NCBI RefSeq assembly: GCF_001578185.1
Contig: NZ_CP011008.1
Span: 5,050,001-5,114,000 of the forward strand
Reading direction: 5' to 3'
Source: Peribacillus simplex
GTDB lineage: Bacteria > Bacillota > Bacilli > Bacillales > DSM-1321
DNA length: 64,000 nt
Numbering within the stretch: position 1 is the stretch's first letter; every line of letters starts with the position of its first letter. The notes under the pieces are model-generated. The model was given only the letters and a program-made list of their open reading frames with translations, made no database searches and was not told the DNA's origin. A program made the position numbers and the translations under genes. Below are positions 1 through 8,174 of this stretch, piece after piece.

Positions 1-2228
1 CCATAAGCACGAAGGTGGATCCCTTGGCGCAATTGCTCCATTGCATCAATATGGTCCATCCACTTACTATCGACTGCACGAAGAACGATTACTTTTTCGA
101 ACTCACGCATTTGTTCTTCGGATAGCTCTTCTTCTTTTTCGTCATAGCCTTCTTTCACTTTTGCTAAAATGAATTCAACCAATTCCAATTCATCTTTTCC
201 ATCTAAATCATTTACAGTGATTGAGCCTTCATTGAATAGGTTACCATTCAGGTAATCGACTAGACCTTGTAAATTCCAGCCTTCCTCATCGCCCATTGGT
301 GCAAATGCGGCAACATTGCGCTGGATGGATGCAGTAATCATCTTTTCGACGATTTCACGTAGGTTCTCACTTTCCATTACATCGAAACGCTGCTTATAAA
401 TAATTTCCCGTTGTTGACGGAGAACATCATCATATTGCAGTAACTGCTTACGTGAATCGAAGTTATTGCCTTCGACCCGTTTCTGTGCGGATTCAACGGC
501 CCTGGTCACCATTTTACTTTGAATTGGCTGGGAATCATCCATACCAAGACGTGCCATCATGCTTTTCATGTTATCCGAACCGAAGCGGCGCATCAATTCA
601 TCTTCCATTGATAAATAGAATTGAGTGACCCCTGGGTCTCCTTGACGGCCGGAACGACCACGCAACTGGTTATCTATACGCCTGCTCTCATGGCGCTCCG
701 TACCGATGACAGCAAGTCCACCAAGCTCCTTGACACCTTCACCAAGCTTGATATCCGTACCACGTCCTGCCATGTTGGTAGCGATCGTGACTGAGCCTTG
801 ATTACCTGCATTCGCAATGATTTCCGCTTCACGTTCATGGTTCTTTGCATTCAAAACATCGTGAGGGATCCCTTTTTTAGATAAATAGGCAGAAATGACT
901 TCAGATGTTTCGATGGCAACCGTACCGACAAGCACAGGCTGACCCTTTGTATAACGTTCGGCGATGTCTTCCACGACAGCCTTGAATTTCCCATCAGTTG
1001 ACGCGTATATAAGATCTGCCCGGTCATCCCTAACGATATTCCTGTTTGTCGGGATTGCGATGACATTCATATTATAGATATTGCGGAATTCCTCTTCTTC
1101 CGTTTTGGCTGTACCAGTCATACCGGAAAGTTTTTCGTACATCCTGAAATAGTTCTGGAACGTAATCGTCGCAAGAGTCATGCTTTCATTTTGAATCTCA
1201 AGGCCTTCTTTCGCTTCAATCGCCTGGTGGAGACCTTCACTGTAACGGCGGCCCTTCATCAAACGGCCAGTGAATTGGTCAACGATGACAATCTCACCTT
1301 CCTGGACCACATAATCCACATCCAAATGCATGGAAACATGCGCCTTCAACGCCTGATTAATATGATGATTCAAAGTAACGTGACTAATATCGAACAAATT
1401 ATCGATGTTAAACGCTTTTTCAGCTCGGTTCATCCCATCTTCGGTCAGCTGAACACCTTTTGTCTTTTCATCATATGTGTAATCCGTATCTTTTTGTAAC
1501 GTTCTCACAAACGCATTGGCTTGAATATAAAGCTGGGCCGATTTTTGTGCGGAACCGGAAATGATCAAAGGCGTTCTCGCCTCATCGATCAAAATCGAAT
1601 CGACTTCATCAATGACAGCAAAGTGCAATGGGCGCTGTACCATTTGTTCTTTATATAACACCATATTGTCACGTAGGTAATCAAAACCTAACTCATTATT
1701 CGTGCTATACGTAATGTCAGCATTGTACGCCTCTTGTTTTTCTTCTTTAGAATGACTGTTCAAATTCAATCCGACGGTCAAGCCAAGGAAATCATACAAT
1801 ACACCCATCTCAGTAGCATCACGGTGTGCTAGATATTCGTTGACAGTAACGACATGTACACCTTTACCAGTAAGCGCGTTTAAATAAACCGGCATGGTGG
1901 AGGTTAATGTTTTACCTTCCCCCGTTTTCATCTCGGAGATATTTCCATCATGAAGCGATGCCCCACCCATGATTTGAACACGGTAAGGATATAAGCCCAG
2001 AGCACGCTTTGCCCCTTCACGCGCAACCGCAAAAGCCTCAACTAGCAGATCATCCACTGTTTCCCCGTTTTGATAACGCTCTTTAAACTCACCCGTTTTG
2101 GCACGCAGCTGTTCATCCGATAACGCAGCCGTCTTATCAGCCAGCGCTTCGACCTGATCAGCGATTTTTTCCAAACGCTTTATTTCCCGCTTATTTGGAT
2201 CAAAAACTTTATTTAATATATTAAGCAT
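1..2228 (-). CDS. secA: Preprotein translocase ATPase SecA (C-terminal end outside window)
   Basis: SecA is the motor ATPase that pushes unfolded preproteins through the SecYEG channel in the membrane. About 742 residues are visible, starting [10 protein letters not shown]. Walker A (MKTGEGKT) lies near residues 100-107, the DEVDS Walker B motif near 208, and the [11 protein letters not shown] and GRSGRQGD helicase motifs further on. The wing/scaffold region runs to the window edge. The C-terminal zinc-binding tail lies outside the window. The ATG at 2226-2228 aligns with the family N-terminus. A second, shorter SecA paralogue lies at 46516-48888, so this copy, in the conserved hpf-secA neighbourhood, is taken as the essential SecA1. 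In B. subtilis prfB follows secA; here that would fall before position 1. Confidence 0.97.
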   Translation of the reverse strand, partial: MLNILNKVFDPNKREIKRLEKIADQVEALADKTAALSDEQLRAKTGEFKERYQNGETVDDLLVEAFAVAREGAKRALGLYPYRVQIMGGASLHDGNISEMKTGEGKTLTSTMPVYLNALTGKGVHVVTVNEYLAHRDATEMGVLYDFLGLTVGLNLNSHSKEEKQEAYNADITYSTNNELGFDYLRDNMVLYKEQMVQRPLHFAVIDEVDSILIDEARTPLIISGSAQKSAQLYIQANAFVRTLQKDTDYTYDEKTKGVQLTEDGMNRAEKAFNIDNLFDISHVTLNHHINQALKAHVSMHLDVDYVVQEGEIVIVDQFTGRLMKGRRYSEGLHQAIEAKEGLEIQNESMTLATITFQNYFRMYEKLSGMTGTAKTEEEEFRNIYNMNVIAIPTNRNIVRDDRADLIYASTDGKFKAVVEDIAERYTKGQPVLVGTVAIETSEVISAYLSKKGIPHDVLNAKNHEREAEIIANAGNQGSVTIATNMAGRGTDIKLGEGVKELGGLAVIGTERHESRRIDNQLRGRSGRQGDPGVTQFYLSMEDELMRRFGSDNMKSMMARLGMDDSQPIQSKMVTRAVESAQKRVEGNNFDSRKQLLQYDDVLRQQREIIYKQRFDVMESENLREIVEKMITASIQRNVAAFAPMGDEEGWNLQGLVDYLNGNLFNEGSITVNDLDGKDELELVEFILAKVKEGYDEKEEELSEEQMREFEKVIVLRAVDSKWMDHIDAMEQLRQGIHLRAY

Positions 2229-2649
2229 TCAATAACGCTCCTCTATTATGGTAATGATCGTTCAATAACAAAATTCATATAAGTAAGAAGAAACACACCT
2301 TCTATTATTACAATCCACGCTTAATTTTACCACTTCTACCCTAGAGGTACAACTTCATGTCACTTACCTGGTATAGACCTGAATACAATTCTTGCGAAAA
2401 ACAATGGATAAATGAAGAGTAAAACTGTTAAAATAAAAGGAAGTATAAAAAATATATTGCAAACTCCCCACTATTCCAAATGCAACTGAGAACTATCCAT
2501 AACCTTCCATCACTAGATCTGTGTCCTTCTCTAGCGATAGCATGTCAAGGTAATCAAACCTTACAGGCTCCCATTCTTTGAATGATTTAATGTGGGCTAC
2601 TCAAACTTATAAGCAGAAGATAAATAGAACATGTTTCGAGGTGGTATTG
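2229..2649. other. Intergenic region between secA and sinR-like gene
   Basis: 421 bases without a gene. It is the leader of secA on the minus strand and of the SinR-like gene on the plus strand. I see no RNA gene, strong hairpin or recognisable operator in it. An in-frame extension of the SinR-like reading frame back to 2578 has no ribosome binding site and is not used. Confidence 0.5.
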
Positions 2650-2973
2650 ATGATTGGTAAACGTGTAAAAAAACTGCGAGAAGAAAAGAAAATGTCCATG
2701 ACTGAACTCGCCGATAAAGCGGGGGTGGCAAAGTCTTACTTAAGTTCGCTCGAGCGAAACTTACAAACGAATCCTTCTATTCAATTTCTTGAAAAAATCT
2801 CCGCCGTGCTTAACATTCCTGTTGATGCCCTTCTTTACGATGCACCAAATAAGGAAAACTTGGACACTGACTGGATGAAAATCGTTGAGGAGGCTATGAA
2901 TTCGGGTGTATCAAAACAACAATTCAGGGAATTCATCGAGTTTAATAAATGGAGGAAAGATAAAGAAGAATAG
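2650..2973 (+). CDS. sinR: SinR-like HTH_3 transcriptional repressor
   Basis: This 107-residue protein has an N-terminal Cro/C1-type helix-turn-helix (residues about 6-60) with the SinR-like stretch KKMSMTELADKAGVAKSYLS. A C-terminal helical hook follows (DTDWMKIVEEAMNSGVSKQQFREFIEF), which in SinR mediates dimerisation and SinI binding. SinR (111 residues) represses biofilm matrix operons in B. subtilis. The start is ATG 2650, preceded by GAGGTGG; the longer in-frame extension lacks a ribosome binding site. A SinI-like gene lies about 140 bp downstream on the opposite strand, which supports the assignment. It could also be an SlrR-like paralogue or one of several SinR homologues. Confidence 0.85.
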   Translation: MIGKRVKKLREEKKMSMTELADKAGVAKSYLSSLERNLQTNPSIQFLEKISAVLNIPVDALLYDAPNKENLDTDWMKIVEEAMNSGVSKQQFREFIEFNKWRKDKEE

Positions 2974-3047
2974 TAGTTTAATAATCTACCTACATACTCC
3001 GGAAGAATACAGCTTGAATGAACTAGACTTGCTAGAATCTCATGGAA

Positions 3048-3099
3048 GAACATCCCTATAAGCAGCTAATGAATTGAACCACTGTTTATAGGGATGTTC
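3048..3099. terminator. Large inverted repeat between convergent sinR-like and sinI-like genes
   Basis: GAACATCCCTATAAGC at 3048-3063 pairs with GTTTATAGGGATGTTC at 3084-3099 (15 of 16 positions complementary), with a 20-nt loop. It sits between two convergent genes. A run of T is weak on both strands, so it may act as a bidirectional terminator or simply insulate the pair. Confidence 0.4.
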
Positions 3100-3116
3100 T
3101 CGCTCCTTTTCAGTAC

Positions 3117-3257
3117 TCAACTTCCATCGTTCTCCTCTAATGTAACCTCAAGGCTTTCCCGTTCAAAAAAAGCACTAATTTCCTCTTTTTTGAAACCCAA
3201 GCTCCTTGCTTCTGAAATCAACTTTACCCATTCTTGATCTATTTCCACATTAGCCAC
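3117..3257 (-). CDS. sinI: SinI-like antirepressor, 46 residues
   Basis: This short frame starts with GTG at 3257. A perfect AGGAGG lies at 3266-3271, 8 nt upstream. It encodes 46 residues with the core IDQEWVKLISEARSLGFKKE, followed by EEISAFFERES. The core matches the family signature seen in B. subtilis SinI (LDQEWVELMVEAKEANISPEEIRKYL). SinI binds SinR through these helices and removes it from DNA. Here the gene is convergent with the SinR-like gene instead of lying upstream in one operon. The out-of-frame ATG at 3250 meets a stop after three codons and is excluded. The family call is fairly secure; pairing with this particular SinR is an inference from proximity. Confidence 0.82.
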   Translation of the reverse strand: MANVEIDQEWVKLISEARSLGFKKEEISAFFERESLEVTLEENDGS

Positions 3258-4012
3258 CTCTTCTACCTCCTAAAATACTCTTTGTATTTCAGGCAGACCA
3301 GCCATCGTAGTCGCTAAACCTTAGACCTGTGCCTTTGCGCCCTAATCTTCCAATAAGTTTGCCTTTGTCGTGTTACTATTACCAAATACATTACTTTTAA
3401 TCATATTATAACGGATACACACTCCATATATTGCTATTTTATGTCGGTAATCTATCTAAAAGCAAACCTTTTATCCGACAAAATATTACAATATTAGGAA
3501 TATTTAATATTAATTCAATCATTATCAAAGTCCTATTCATATTCGCTTTTTTATAAAATGGGGGATACTGCCTTCATTAACCATTCGATGGGGCGTATTA
3601 ATTCTCTCTTTAGGTGCAACCAATTTTCCGCACAGTTAAGTCCTCACCGCAGATCGGGCAAAGCCACTTTCCATATTCGGCACTGCTAAAGGAAGCCCTA
3701 TGGTATTTATGGCAATTGTTTCGATATAAAAAAACGCCTCCTCTGCACCTTGATCAAATGTTTTTTTATAAGAAACCACTCGTTCTCTTTAAAGAATTAA
3801 CAACTTGAGTATAGTACAAAAGTCGGTGGTGTTTGAATAGGTAAAAATAAACGTCTATCTCGTTAAAGAACAAGAATTGTTCGTTAATTACAGTCATTTT
3901 TTATACCTTTTGATTATATCCATCTAACTTTAGTAAAATAGTAATGAAATAATCAACAGCAAACATATCGGCTCATCGACTATTAATGTAATGGGAAACT
4001 GCCAAAATGTAT
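3258..4012. other. Long AT-rich intergenic region, no confident gene
   Basis: About 750 bases with no gene I can defend. On the minus strand a TATAAT lies at 3405-3410 and a Spo0A-box-like TTTGTCGGA at 3474-3482, upstream of the SinI-like gene. An open frame without a start codon reads back from a stop at 3610-3612 (minus). It has a GAGGAGG upstream and contains CHKYH...CPICGEDLTV...GC, suggestive of a decayed zinc-ribbon protein. The plus-strand frame at 3614-3808 has no support. Confidence 0.4.
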
Positions 4013-4048
4013 AAAAAAAGCACAACCCAGAGGCTGGGTTGTGCTTTT
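4013..4048 (-). terminator. Rho-independent terminator of hpf
   Basis: The stem GCACAACCCA/TGGGTTGTGC is followed, on the minus strand, by a run of seven T. It lies just after the hpf stop codon. Confidence 0.9.
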
Positions 4049-4066
4049 GATCTAAGATTAATATAT

Positions 4067-4624
4067 TTAACTAGGTTCAATTAATCCGTAGCGTCCATCT
4101 TTACGTCGGTACACCACGTTCGTTGTGTTAGTATCCGCATTCGTATATACGAAGAAACTGTGACCAAGCATATTCATTTGTAAAATGGCTTCTTCACTGT
4201 CCATCGGCTTCAAATCAAAGCGCTTATTGCGGACCACTTCAATATCAGTATCCTCTTCGAATTCATCCACCACTTCGTCAACTTCCGTATTGAAGGCGAA
4301 TGCCTCAGGAGTCGTAGATAGGTTGTTCCGGAACTTACGATTGACCTTCGTTTTATGTTTACGAATTTGGCGTTCAAGCTTATCATTGATCAAGTCAATG
4401 GCAGCGTACATATCCGCATTTTCCTCTTCAGCGCGAAGAACCAAATTCTGCATAGGGATCGTCACTTCGACTTTGGATGTATTATTGTTCACTTTCAAAT
4501 TCACTAACACATTTGCATCTGGTGTATTGTTAAAATATCGTTCTAACTTGCCAATTTTCTTTTCGACGTATTCTCGAATTGCTGGAGTTACCTCAATGTT
4601 TTCACCGCGTACGTTGTAATTCAT
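4067..4624 (-). CDS. hpf: Long-form ribosome hibernation promoting factor
   Basis: HPF binds the 30S decoding centre and, in its long form, dimerises ribosomes into inactive 100S particles during stationary phase. The 185 residues fit the long form. An N-terminal S30AE domain (about 1-100, starting MNYNVRGENIEVTPAIREYV) is joined by an acidic linker to a C-terminal dimerisation domain (about 125-185, FDLKPMDSEEAILQMNMLGH then FFVY). The ATG at 4624 follows AAGGAGGACTCACTTT. A sigma-B-type promoter lies about 46 bp upstream and a terminator just downstream, so the gene is probably monocistronic and induced by general stress, as known for B. subtilis yvyD. Confidence 0.96.
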   Translation of the reverse strand: MNYNVRGENIEVTPAIREYVEKKIGKLERYFNNTPDANVLVNLKVNNNTSKVEVTIPMQNLVLRAEEENADMYAAIDLINDKLERQIRKHKTKVNRKFRNNLSTTPEAFAFNTEVDEVVDEFEEDTDIEVVRNKRFDLKPMDSEEAILQMNMLGHSFFVYTNADTNTTNVVYRRKDGRYGLIEPS

Positions 4625-4669
4625 AAAGTGAGTCCTCCTTAAATTAAGACTATACAGTTAGATTCTACA

Positions 4670-4695
4670 ATACCCCTCCGGTTCCCTTTAGAAAC
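4670..4695 (-). promoter_or_regulatory. Sigma-B promoter of hpf
   Basis: On the minus strand GTTTCT (4690-4695), a 14-bp spacer and GGGTAT (4670-4675) match the sigma-B consensus GTTT-N13/15-GGGTAT. It lies about 46 bp before the hpf start codon. Confidence 0.75.
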
Positions 4696-4844
4696 ACATC
4701 ATGAAATATGTCGAAATTATGAAGCAATTGTCGGAAGGTTTTGGAAAGGGTTGATGTCTGCCCTAGCTTCATTATAACAAATGCCTAGCAATAAAGAAAA
4801 AATTAAGCCCGAATTATTTACAGAAAATTTAAAAATCTTTAACA

Positions 4845-4869
4845 TAAAAACCGTTTGGAATCCAAACGG
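4845..4869 (-). terminator. Terminator of the flaG-fliD-fliS-fliT operon
   Basis: CCGTTTGGA/TCCAAACGG form a perfect 9-bp stem followed on the minus strand by TTTTT, directly after fliT. Confidence 0.9.
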
Positions 4870-4877
4870 CTGGGTAA

Positions 4878-5222
4878 TCAATTTCTTTTATCGTAGAACA
4901 TGCCATCGATTGATAGACTTTCATAGGGGTTCGTGTATTTATTAGATGATTTTTTCTTCTTATTTATTTCCTGGATATCCCGCTTTATCTCCAGCTTTTG
5001 GAGATAAAGCATGCGATCGACCTGTTCGTTAAGTAACATTGTTGCACGGCCAAGCTGTTGCTCTTCACCAGTAAAAGGCGGTTTGATTTGAGAAAGAAGT
5101 TCATCCCGCTGGTCAATCAGCTGTGTGAACCTTTCTATTTTATCTTCACGTTCTGCAATCGTCCGATCTTCCAAAACGGCAAGTAATTCAACAGTCAAAT
5201 CATGAAAGGTTTGAATGATCAT
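4878..5222 (-). CDS. fliT: FliT-like flagellar export chaperone
   Basis: This 114-residue, charged, largely helical protein starts MIIQTFHDLTVELLAVLEDR. Its ATG overlaps the fliS stop codon by one base (TAATG), which indicates translational coupling. Upstream in-frame extension inside fliS has no reason to be used. In Bacillus the gene after fliS encodes FliT, a chaperone that binds the filament cap protein FliD. The sequence is poorly conserved in this family, so the assignment rests mainly on position and on the coiled-coil character. It is the last gene of the operon. Confidence 0.8.
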   Translation of the reverse strand: MIIQTFHDLTVELLAVLEDRTIAEREDKIERFTQLIDQRDELLSQIKPPFTGEEQQLGRATMLLNEQVDRMLYLQKLEIKRDIQEINKKKKSSNKYTNPYESLSIDGMFYDKRN

Positions 5223-5623
5223 TACACTTGACCGCTTTGTGTAAACTGTTTTTTCCGGTTCATCTGAATAACTTCCTTCCAAGTATCACGGAAGTCAGTA
5301 ACGAGTCCCTCGACCTCTTCCAAGGCTGCAACATCATTTTCCATATTCGCCTCTATCAGACGTCGGTTCATGAAATCATACAGACTCATCATTTCCTTGG
5401 ACACTTCGACATCCATATTCAGCGTCACCATCAATTCATGGACAATGTTTTGCGCCTTTATGATGTTGGTATTTTTCGCTTCGATATTTCCTTCTTCAAT
5501 TGCTTTTTTCCCAAGCATGATGAACTTTATGCAGCCATTATAGAGCATTAATGTAAGCTCTCCCGGGGATGCTGTATTGACTGAACTTTGTTGATATGAT
5601 TGATATGGATTATTTATCGCCAT
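5222..5623 (-). CDS. fliS: Flagellin export chaperone FliS
   Basis: FliS keeps flagellin unpolymerised in the cytoplasm and, in Bacillus, also binds FliW to set free flagellin levels. The 133 residues start MAINNPYQSYQQSSVNTASP, and contain GELTLMLYNGCIKFI, the signature of the family's four-helix bundle. The length is typical. It lies 24 bp after fliD and overlaps fliT by one base, so the three are cotranscribed from the sigma-D promoter before flaG. Confidence 0.95.
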   Translation of the reverse strand: MAINNPYQSYQQSSVNTASPGELTLMLYNGCIKFIMLGKKAIEEGNIEAKNTNIIKAQNIVHELMVTLNMDVEVSKEMMSLYDFMNRRLIEANMENDVAALEEVEGLVTDFRDTWKEVIQMNRKKQFTQSGQV

Positions 5624-5647
5624 ATTTATCTTCCTTTCCGACTTGCC

Positions 5648-7159
5648 TTAACTAAAATAAGAAGCTAACGATGAACTTTGGCTGTTTGCCTTTTGAATCG
5701 CTTTTTCCATGGCCGTGAACTGATTGTAGTAGCGCGATTCCAATTTCATTAACTTTGCTTCAAATGTTGATATCCTCTTATCCAACCCATCAACCAATTT
5801 TCCAATTGTAAAATTGTTATTAACATATCCGGCCTTTCCGGCCTTTTCAGTAATCACTTTCATGGATGATTCTATATCATCCCGTAACCGGCGCGCGAGG
5901 CCTTTATCGCTTTTCTCCGTTCCATTGGCCATGAACATATCATAAATCGCATTGGGATCTTCACTAATGGCTGCCCGGAGCTTGTCCTCATCAATCGTTA
6001 ATTTACCGCCCTCCAAATAATTCTTGGTCGTAGTGATACCCAAACTGCTGAGATTGTTTTTTCCTGGAATTCCATCCACCGAGGTGTATAGGGACGTTCT
6101 CATCGTAGTTAGGAGACTTTTTAGTGTTGAGTCACTTTTTAACGTTCCGCTCTTCGCTTTCTCATCCCACATTTTCACTTCATCTTCTGTCATTGCCTTC
6201 TTTTGCTCAGTAGTAAGCGGGGTAAAGGAGCGATATTTCGCTTCACCTGTTTTATCCTGAACCTTTTTAATGATTTCATTGTATTTATTCACAAACTGAG
6301 TGATTGTATCCAAGATGGAATCCACATCAGCCGTTGATGAGAATGTGATGGTATCCGTCGTTTTTTGCTTAATCGTTATTTCCACTCCATTGATTTGAAA
6401 CGTATTCGATGGCCGGGAAATGTCCAGTCCATTATAAGTAATCGATGCATTTTCCCCTTTTGCGCCGCCAGCCCCTTCATTATTACTGCTCATTTTTAAC
6501 ACAGCAAAAAAATCTCCGCTACCCCCTAATTCAATTTCAGGGCGATCATTTACATCACCGGTATTTTTAGCAGTGATGGAAAACTTCTGGGAGGTTTCAT
6601 CAAAAAATAGAGTCACTCCCGAGTTAGCATTAATTTTATTAATAACACTCTCTAGCGTATCGTTTTCATCAAGAGTAAGCGTATACGGTTTGTCCATTGT
6701 TACTCCATCTTTTACTTCCGTATCAAAACCGCCATCTTTATTGATAGCCAGTATCGTAATATCTTGAGGAGTCGTGATACCCAATTCCGATAGTTTCTTT
6801 TTGGAATCAGTAACTGCTGATTTATCTGTACTGGTCATGGTTGCTGCTTTGGCAAGCCCATTCACCTTGATATTTCCAGTAAAATCACTGGTCGAGCCCA
6901 CATTTCTCACCGATACTGCATCTGGATTCGATACCGATATTTTCTTTTTAATAAAGGAAGACTGCTTCCCACCCCCATCACGAATGAGTCTATCCAATTC
7001 TGATAAAGATGTATTTATCGAGCGGTAATCATCCCGCTGCCACTCGGAATACTGCTTTTTCTGTGTTAATTTATCCAAAGGCACCCGTTCCGCCTGCATC
7101 ATACTCTTAACTAATTCATCAATGTCCATTCCACTCGCAAAACCACTGATTCTTACCAC
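5648..7159 (-). CDS. fliD: Flagellar filament cap protein FliD (HAP2)
   Basis: FliD forms the cap at the filament tip and folds incoming flagellin subunits. The N-terminus RISGFASGMDIDELVKSMMQ is the FliD_N signature. The C-terminal FliD_C region (about residues 240-500) ends in a heptad-rich segment. The protein is 503 residues if GTG 7159 is the start, which gives MVRISGFASG like the family. TTG 7165 is also in frame but only about 4 nt from the GGCGGGTGAT ribosome binding site, so GTG is preferred. It lies between flaG and fliS in the same operon. Confidence 0.94.
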   Translation of the reverse strand: MVRISGFASGMDIDELVKSMMQAERVPLDKLTQKKQYSEWQRDDYRSINTSLSELDRLIRDGGGKQSSFIKKKISVSNPDAVSVRNVGSTSDFTGNIKVNGLAKAATMTSTDKSAVTDSKKKLSELGITTPQDITILAINKDGGFDTEVKDGVTMDKPYTLTLDENDTLESVINKINANSGVTLFFDETSQKFSITAKNTGDVNDRPEIELGGSGDFFAVLKMSSNNEGAGGAKGENASITYNGLDISRPSNTFQINGVEITIKQKTTDTITFSSTADVDSILDTITQFVNKYNEIIKKVQDKTGEAKYRSFTPLTTEQKKAMTEDEVKMWDEKAKSGTLKSDSTLKSLLTTMRTSLYTSVDGIPGKNNLSSLGITTTKNYLEGGKLTIDEDKLRAAISEDPNAIYDMFMANGTEKSDKGLARRLRDDIESSMKVITEKAGKAGYVNNNFTIGKLVDGLDKRISTFEAKLMKLESRYYNQFTAMEKAIQKANSQSSSLASYFS

Positions 7160-7173
7160 AATCAATCACCCGC

Positions 7174-7536
7174 CTATATTTTTTCATCCACCATAATCCC
7201 GACAAACTCTGTCATTGCCGCATAGAAATCCAGTAACTTCTTAGGAGGGATCTCCCTGATCGTCTCATCCGTAACGTCATCCACAACCTTGACATAATAC
7301 TCATTCAGCTCCTCATGATACTCAAAATGGATGGCCGTTTGTGTTGGATCCAGGAAGGTGTTCAAACTTTCCACTACTTCATTCACCTTTTCTTTAGCAG
7401 GCTCATTAATAGATTCCACACTTTGTTCTGAATAGGCAAGCGTATTCATTTCACGTTGATAATATGAACTAATTCCATCTGAGATTGCTGTTCTAAGCTG
7501 TGAGGAAAGAATATTCGTGGACAAACTCTCCAGCAT
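7174..7536 (-). CDS. flaG: FlaG family flagellar protein
   Basis: This 120-residue protein has a C-terminal FlaG domain (TAIHFEYHEELNEYYVKVVD then DVTDETIREIPPKKLLDFYAAM). That is the signature of FlaG/YvyC, a small protein tied to filament length that is usually placed before fliD. The ATG at 7536 starts the operon flaG-fliD-fliS-fliT and lies just downstream of a near-perfect sigma-D promoter. The N-terminal 50 residues are not conserved. The exact molecular function of the family is unclear. Confidence 0.88.
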   Translation of the reverse strand: MLESLSTNILSSQLRTAISDGISSYYQREMNTLAYSEQSVESINEPAKEKVNEVVESLNTFLDPTQTAIHFEYHEELNEYYVKVVDDVTDETIREIPPKKLLDFYAAMTEFVGIMVDEKI

Positions 7537-7570
7537 CTAAATAGCCCCCAATTTGATCTGTTTACTTTTT

Positions 7571-7597
7571 ATATCGGTAATTAAGGTTTTATTTTTA
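7571..7597 (-). promoter_or_regulatory. Sigma-D promoter of the flaG operon
   Basis: On the minus strand TAAA (7594-7597), 15 bp, then ACCGATAT (7571-7578). This matches TAAA-N15-GCCGATAT at 11 of 12 positions. Confidence 0.88.
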
Positions 7598-7691
7598 GTC
7601 ACTCATAGATTTTGGTTGCACCTGCAAATACTCATTAATGATCCTTTGAGAGATTCTACTAAAAAAACTCCAGAAAAATATTTGGGGTCTA

Positions 7692-7802
7692 GTTGATTTC
7701 CACTCCAGGCACTCGCTTTCCGCGGGCGGTCCGGGAGACTCCTGCGGGGTCTCCCTTGGACACGTATCCCCCTCAGGAGTCGTACCTTCCGTTCCAATCA
7801 AC
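7692..7802. repeat. GC-rich dispersed repeat, copy 1 (111 bp)
   Basis: Starts GTTGATTTCCACTCCAGG and ends CCGTTCCAATCAAC, so the ends are short inverted repeats (GTTGATT/AATCAAC). The interior contains self-complementary blocks such as GGGAGAC/GTCTCCC. It is far richer in GC than its surroundings. A second, 126-bp copy lies at 45288-45413 inside an IS remnant. It looks like a non-coding, hairpin-forming dispersed repeat (MITE-like or REP-like). Confidence 0.85.
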
Positions 7803-7866
7803 TTTGTTCTAATATTTAGATAGAAAGCCCTTTACCTACAATCTTGTTTAGAACTTCCCTTTTTAT

Positions 7867-8034
7867 TCAAATAATCAGCGAACATACTAAAAATTGATAT
7901 ATCCCATCCAGCTTGCGATTGATAGCTGTGTTCACAGTCATTTCACCATACACATTACTGACATCTTCAGCTATGTATTTTGCAGTGCCATCATACTCTA
8001 TTAGGATTATAGCCATAAGGTTCCTTGGTGACAT
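7867..8034 (-). CDS. Small hypothetical protein, 55 residues
   Basis: The minus-strand frame from ATG 8034 encodes 55 residues, MSPRNLMAIILIEYDGTAKY onwards, and ends in a hydrophobic QFLVCSLII. A possible ribosome binding site (AAGGAAGGG) lies about 11 nt upstream. The stretch LMAIILIEYDG weakly recalls the N-terminus of ComK-type proteins (TMAIxPxEYxG), but the rest does not follow ComK. It may be a decayed fragment left between flaG and hag beside the dispersed repeat. I do not recognise it with confidence. Confidence 0.3.
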   Translation of the reverse strand: MSPRNLMAIILIEYDGTAKYIAEDVSNVYGEMTVNTAINRKLDGIYQFLVCSLII

Positions 8035-8120
8035 GAACGAATGGTCCCTTCCTTTTTAAGGGGCAGTAATCTCTTTTTTCCTACATCACAGTGTTCCTTA
8101 CACCCTTCAATCAGTACAAA

Positions 8121-8150
8121 TAAAAGAGCCTGACACAAAGTGTCAGACCC
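8121..8150 (-). terminator. Terminator of hag
   Basis: CTGACAC/GTGTCAG stem with a 3-nt loop, then CTCTTTTATT on the minus strand, directly after the flagellin stop codon. Confidence 0.85.
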
Positions 8151-8174
8151 TTTATTGTTAAGCTAACTATTCAA

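Noticed and set aside
3614..3808. Plus-strand frame of 64 codons
   Set aside because: No ribosome binding site and no family resemblance. It is the antisense of the start-less zinc-ribbon-like frame.
4185..4619. 144-codon plus-strand frame inside hpf
   Set aside because: Antisense shadow of a conserved gene with no start signal.
7595..7801. Two overlapping minus-strand frames (about 65 codons)
   Set aside because: They lie within the GC-rich dispersed repeat, whose other copy does not preserve them.
7867..8034. ComK fragment
   Set aside because: Only about ten N-terminal residues (LMAIILIEYDG) resemble ComK-type proteins; the remaining 35 do not. Kept only as a small hypothetical frame.
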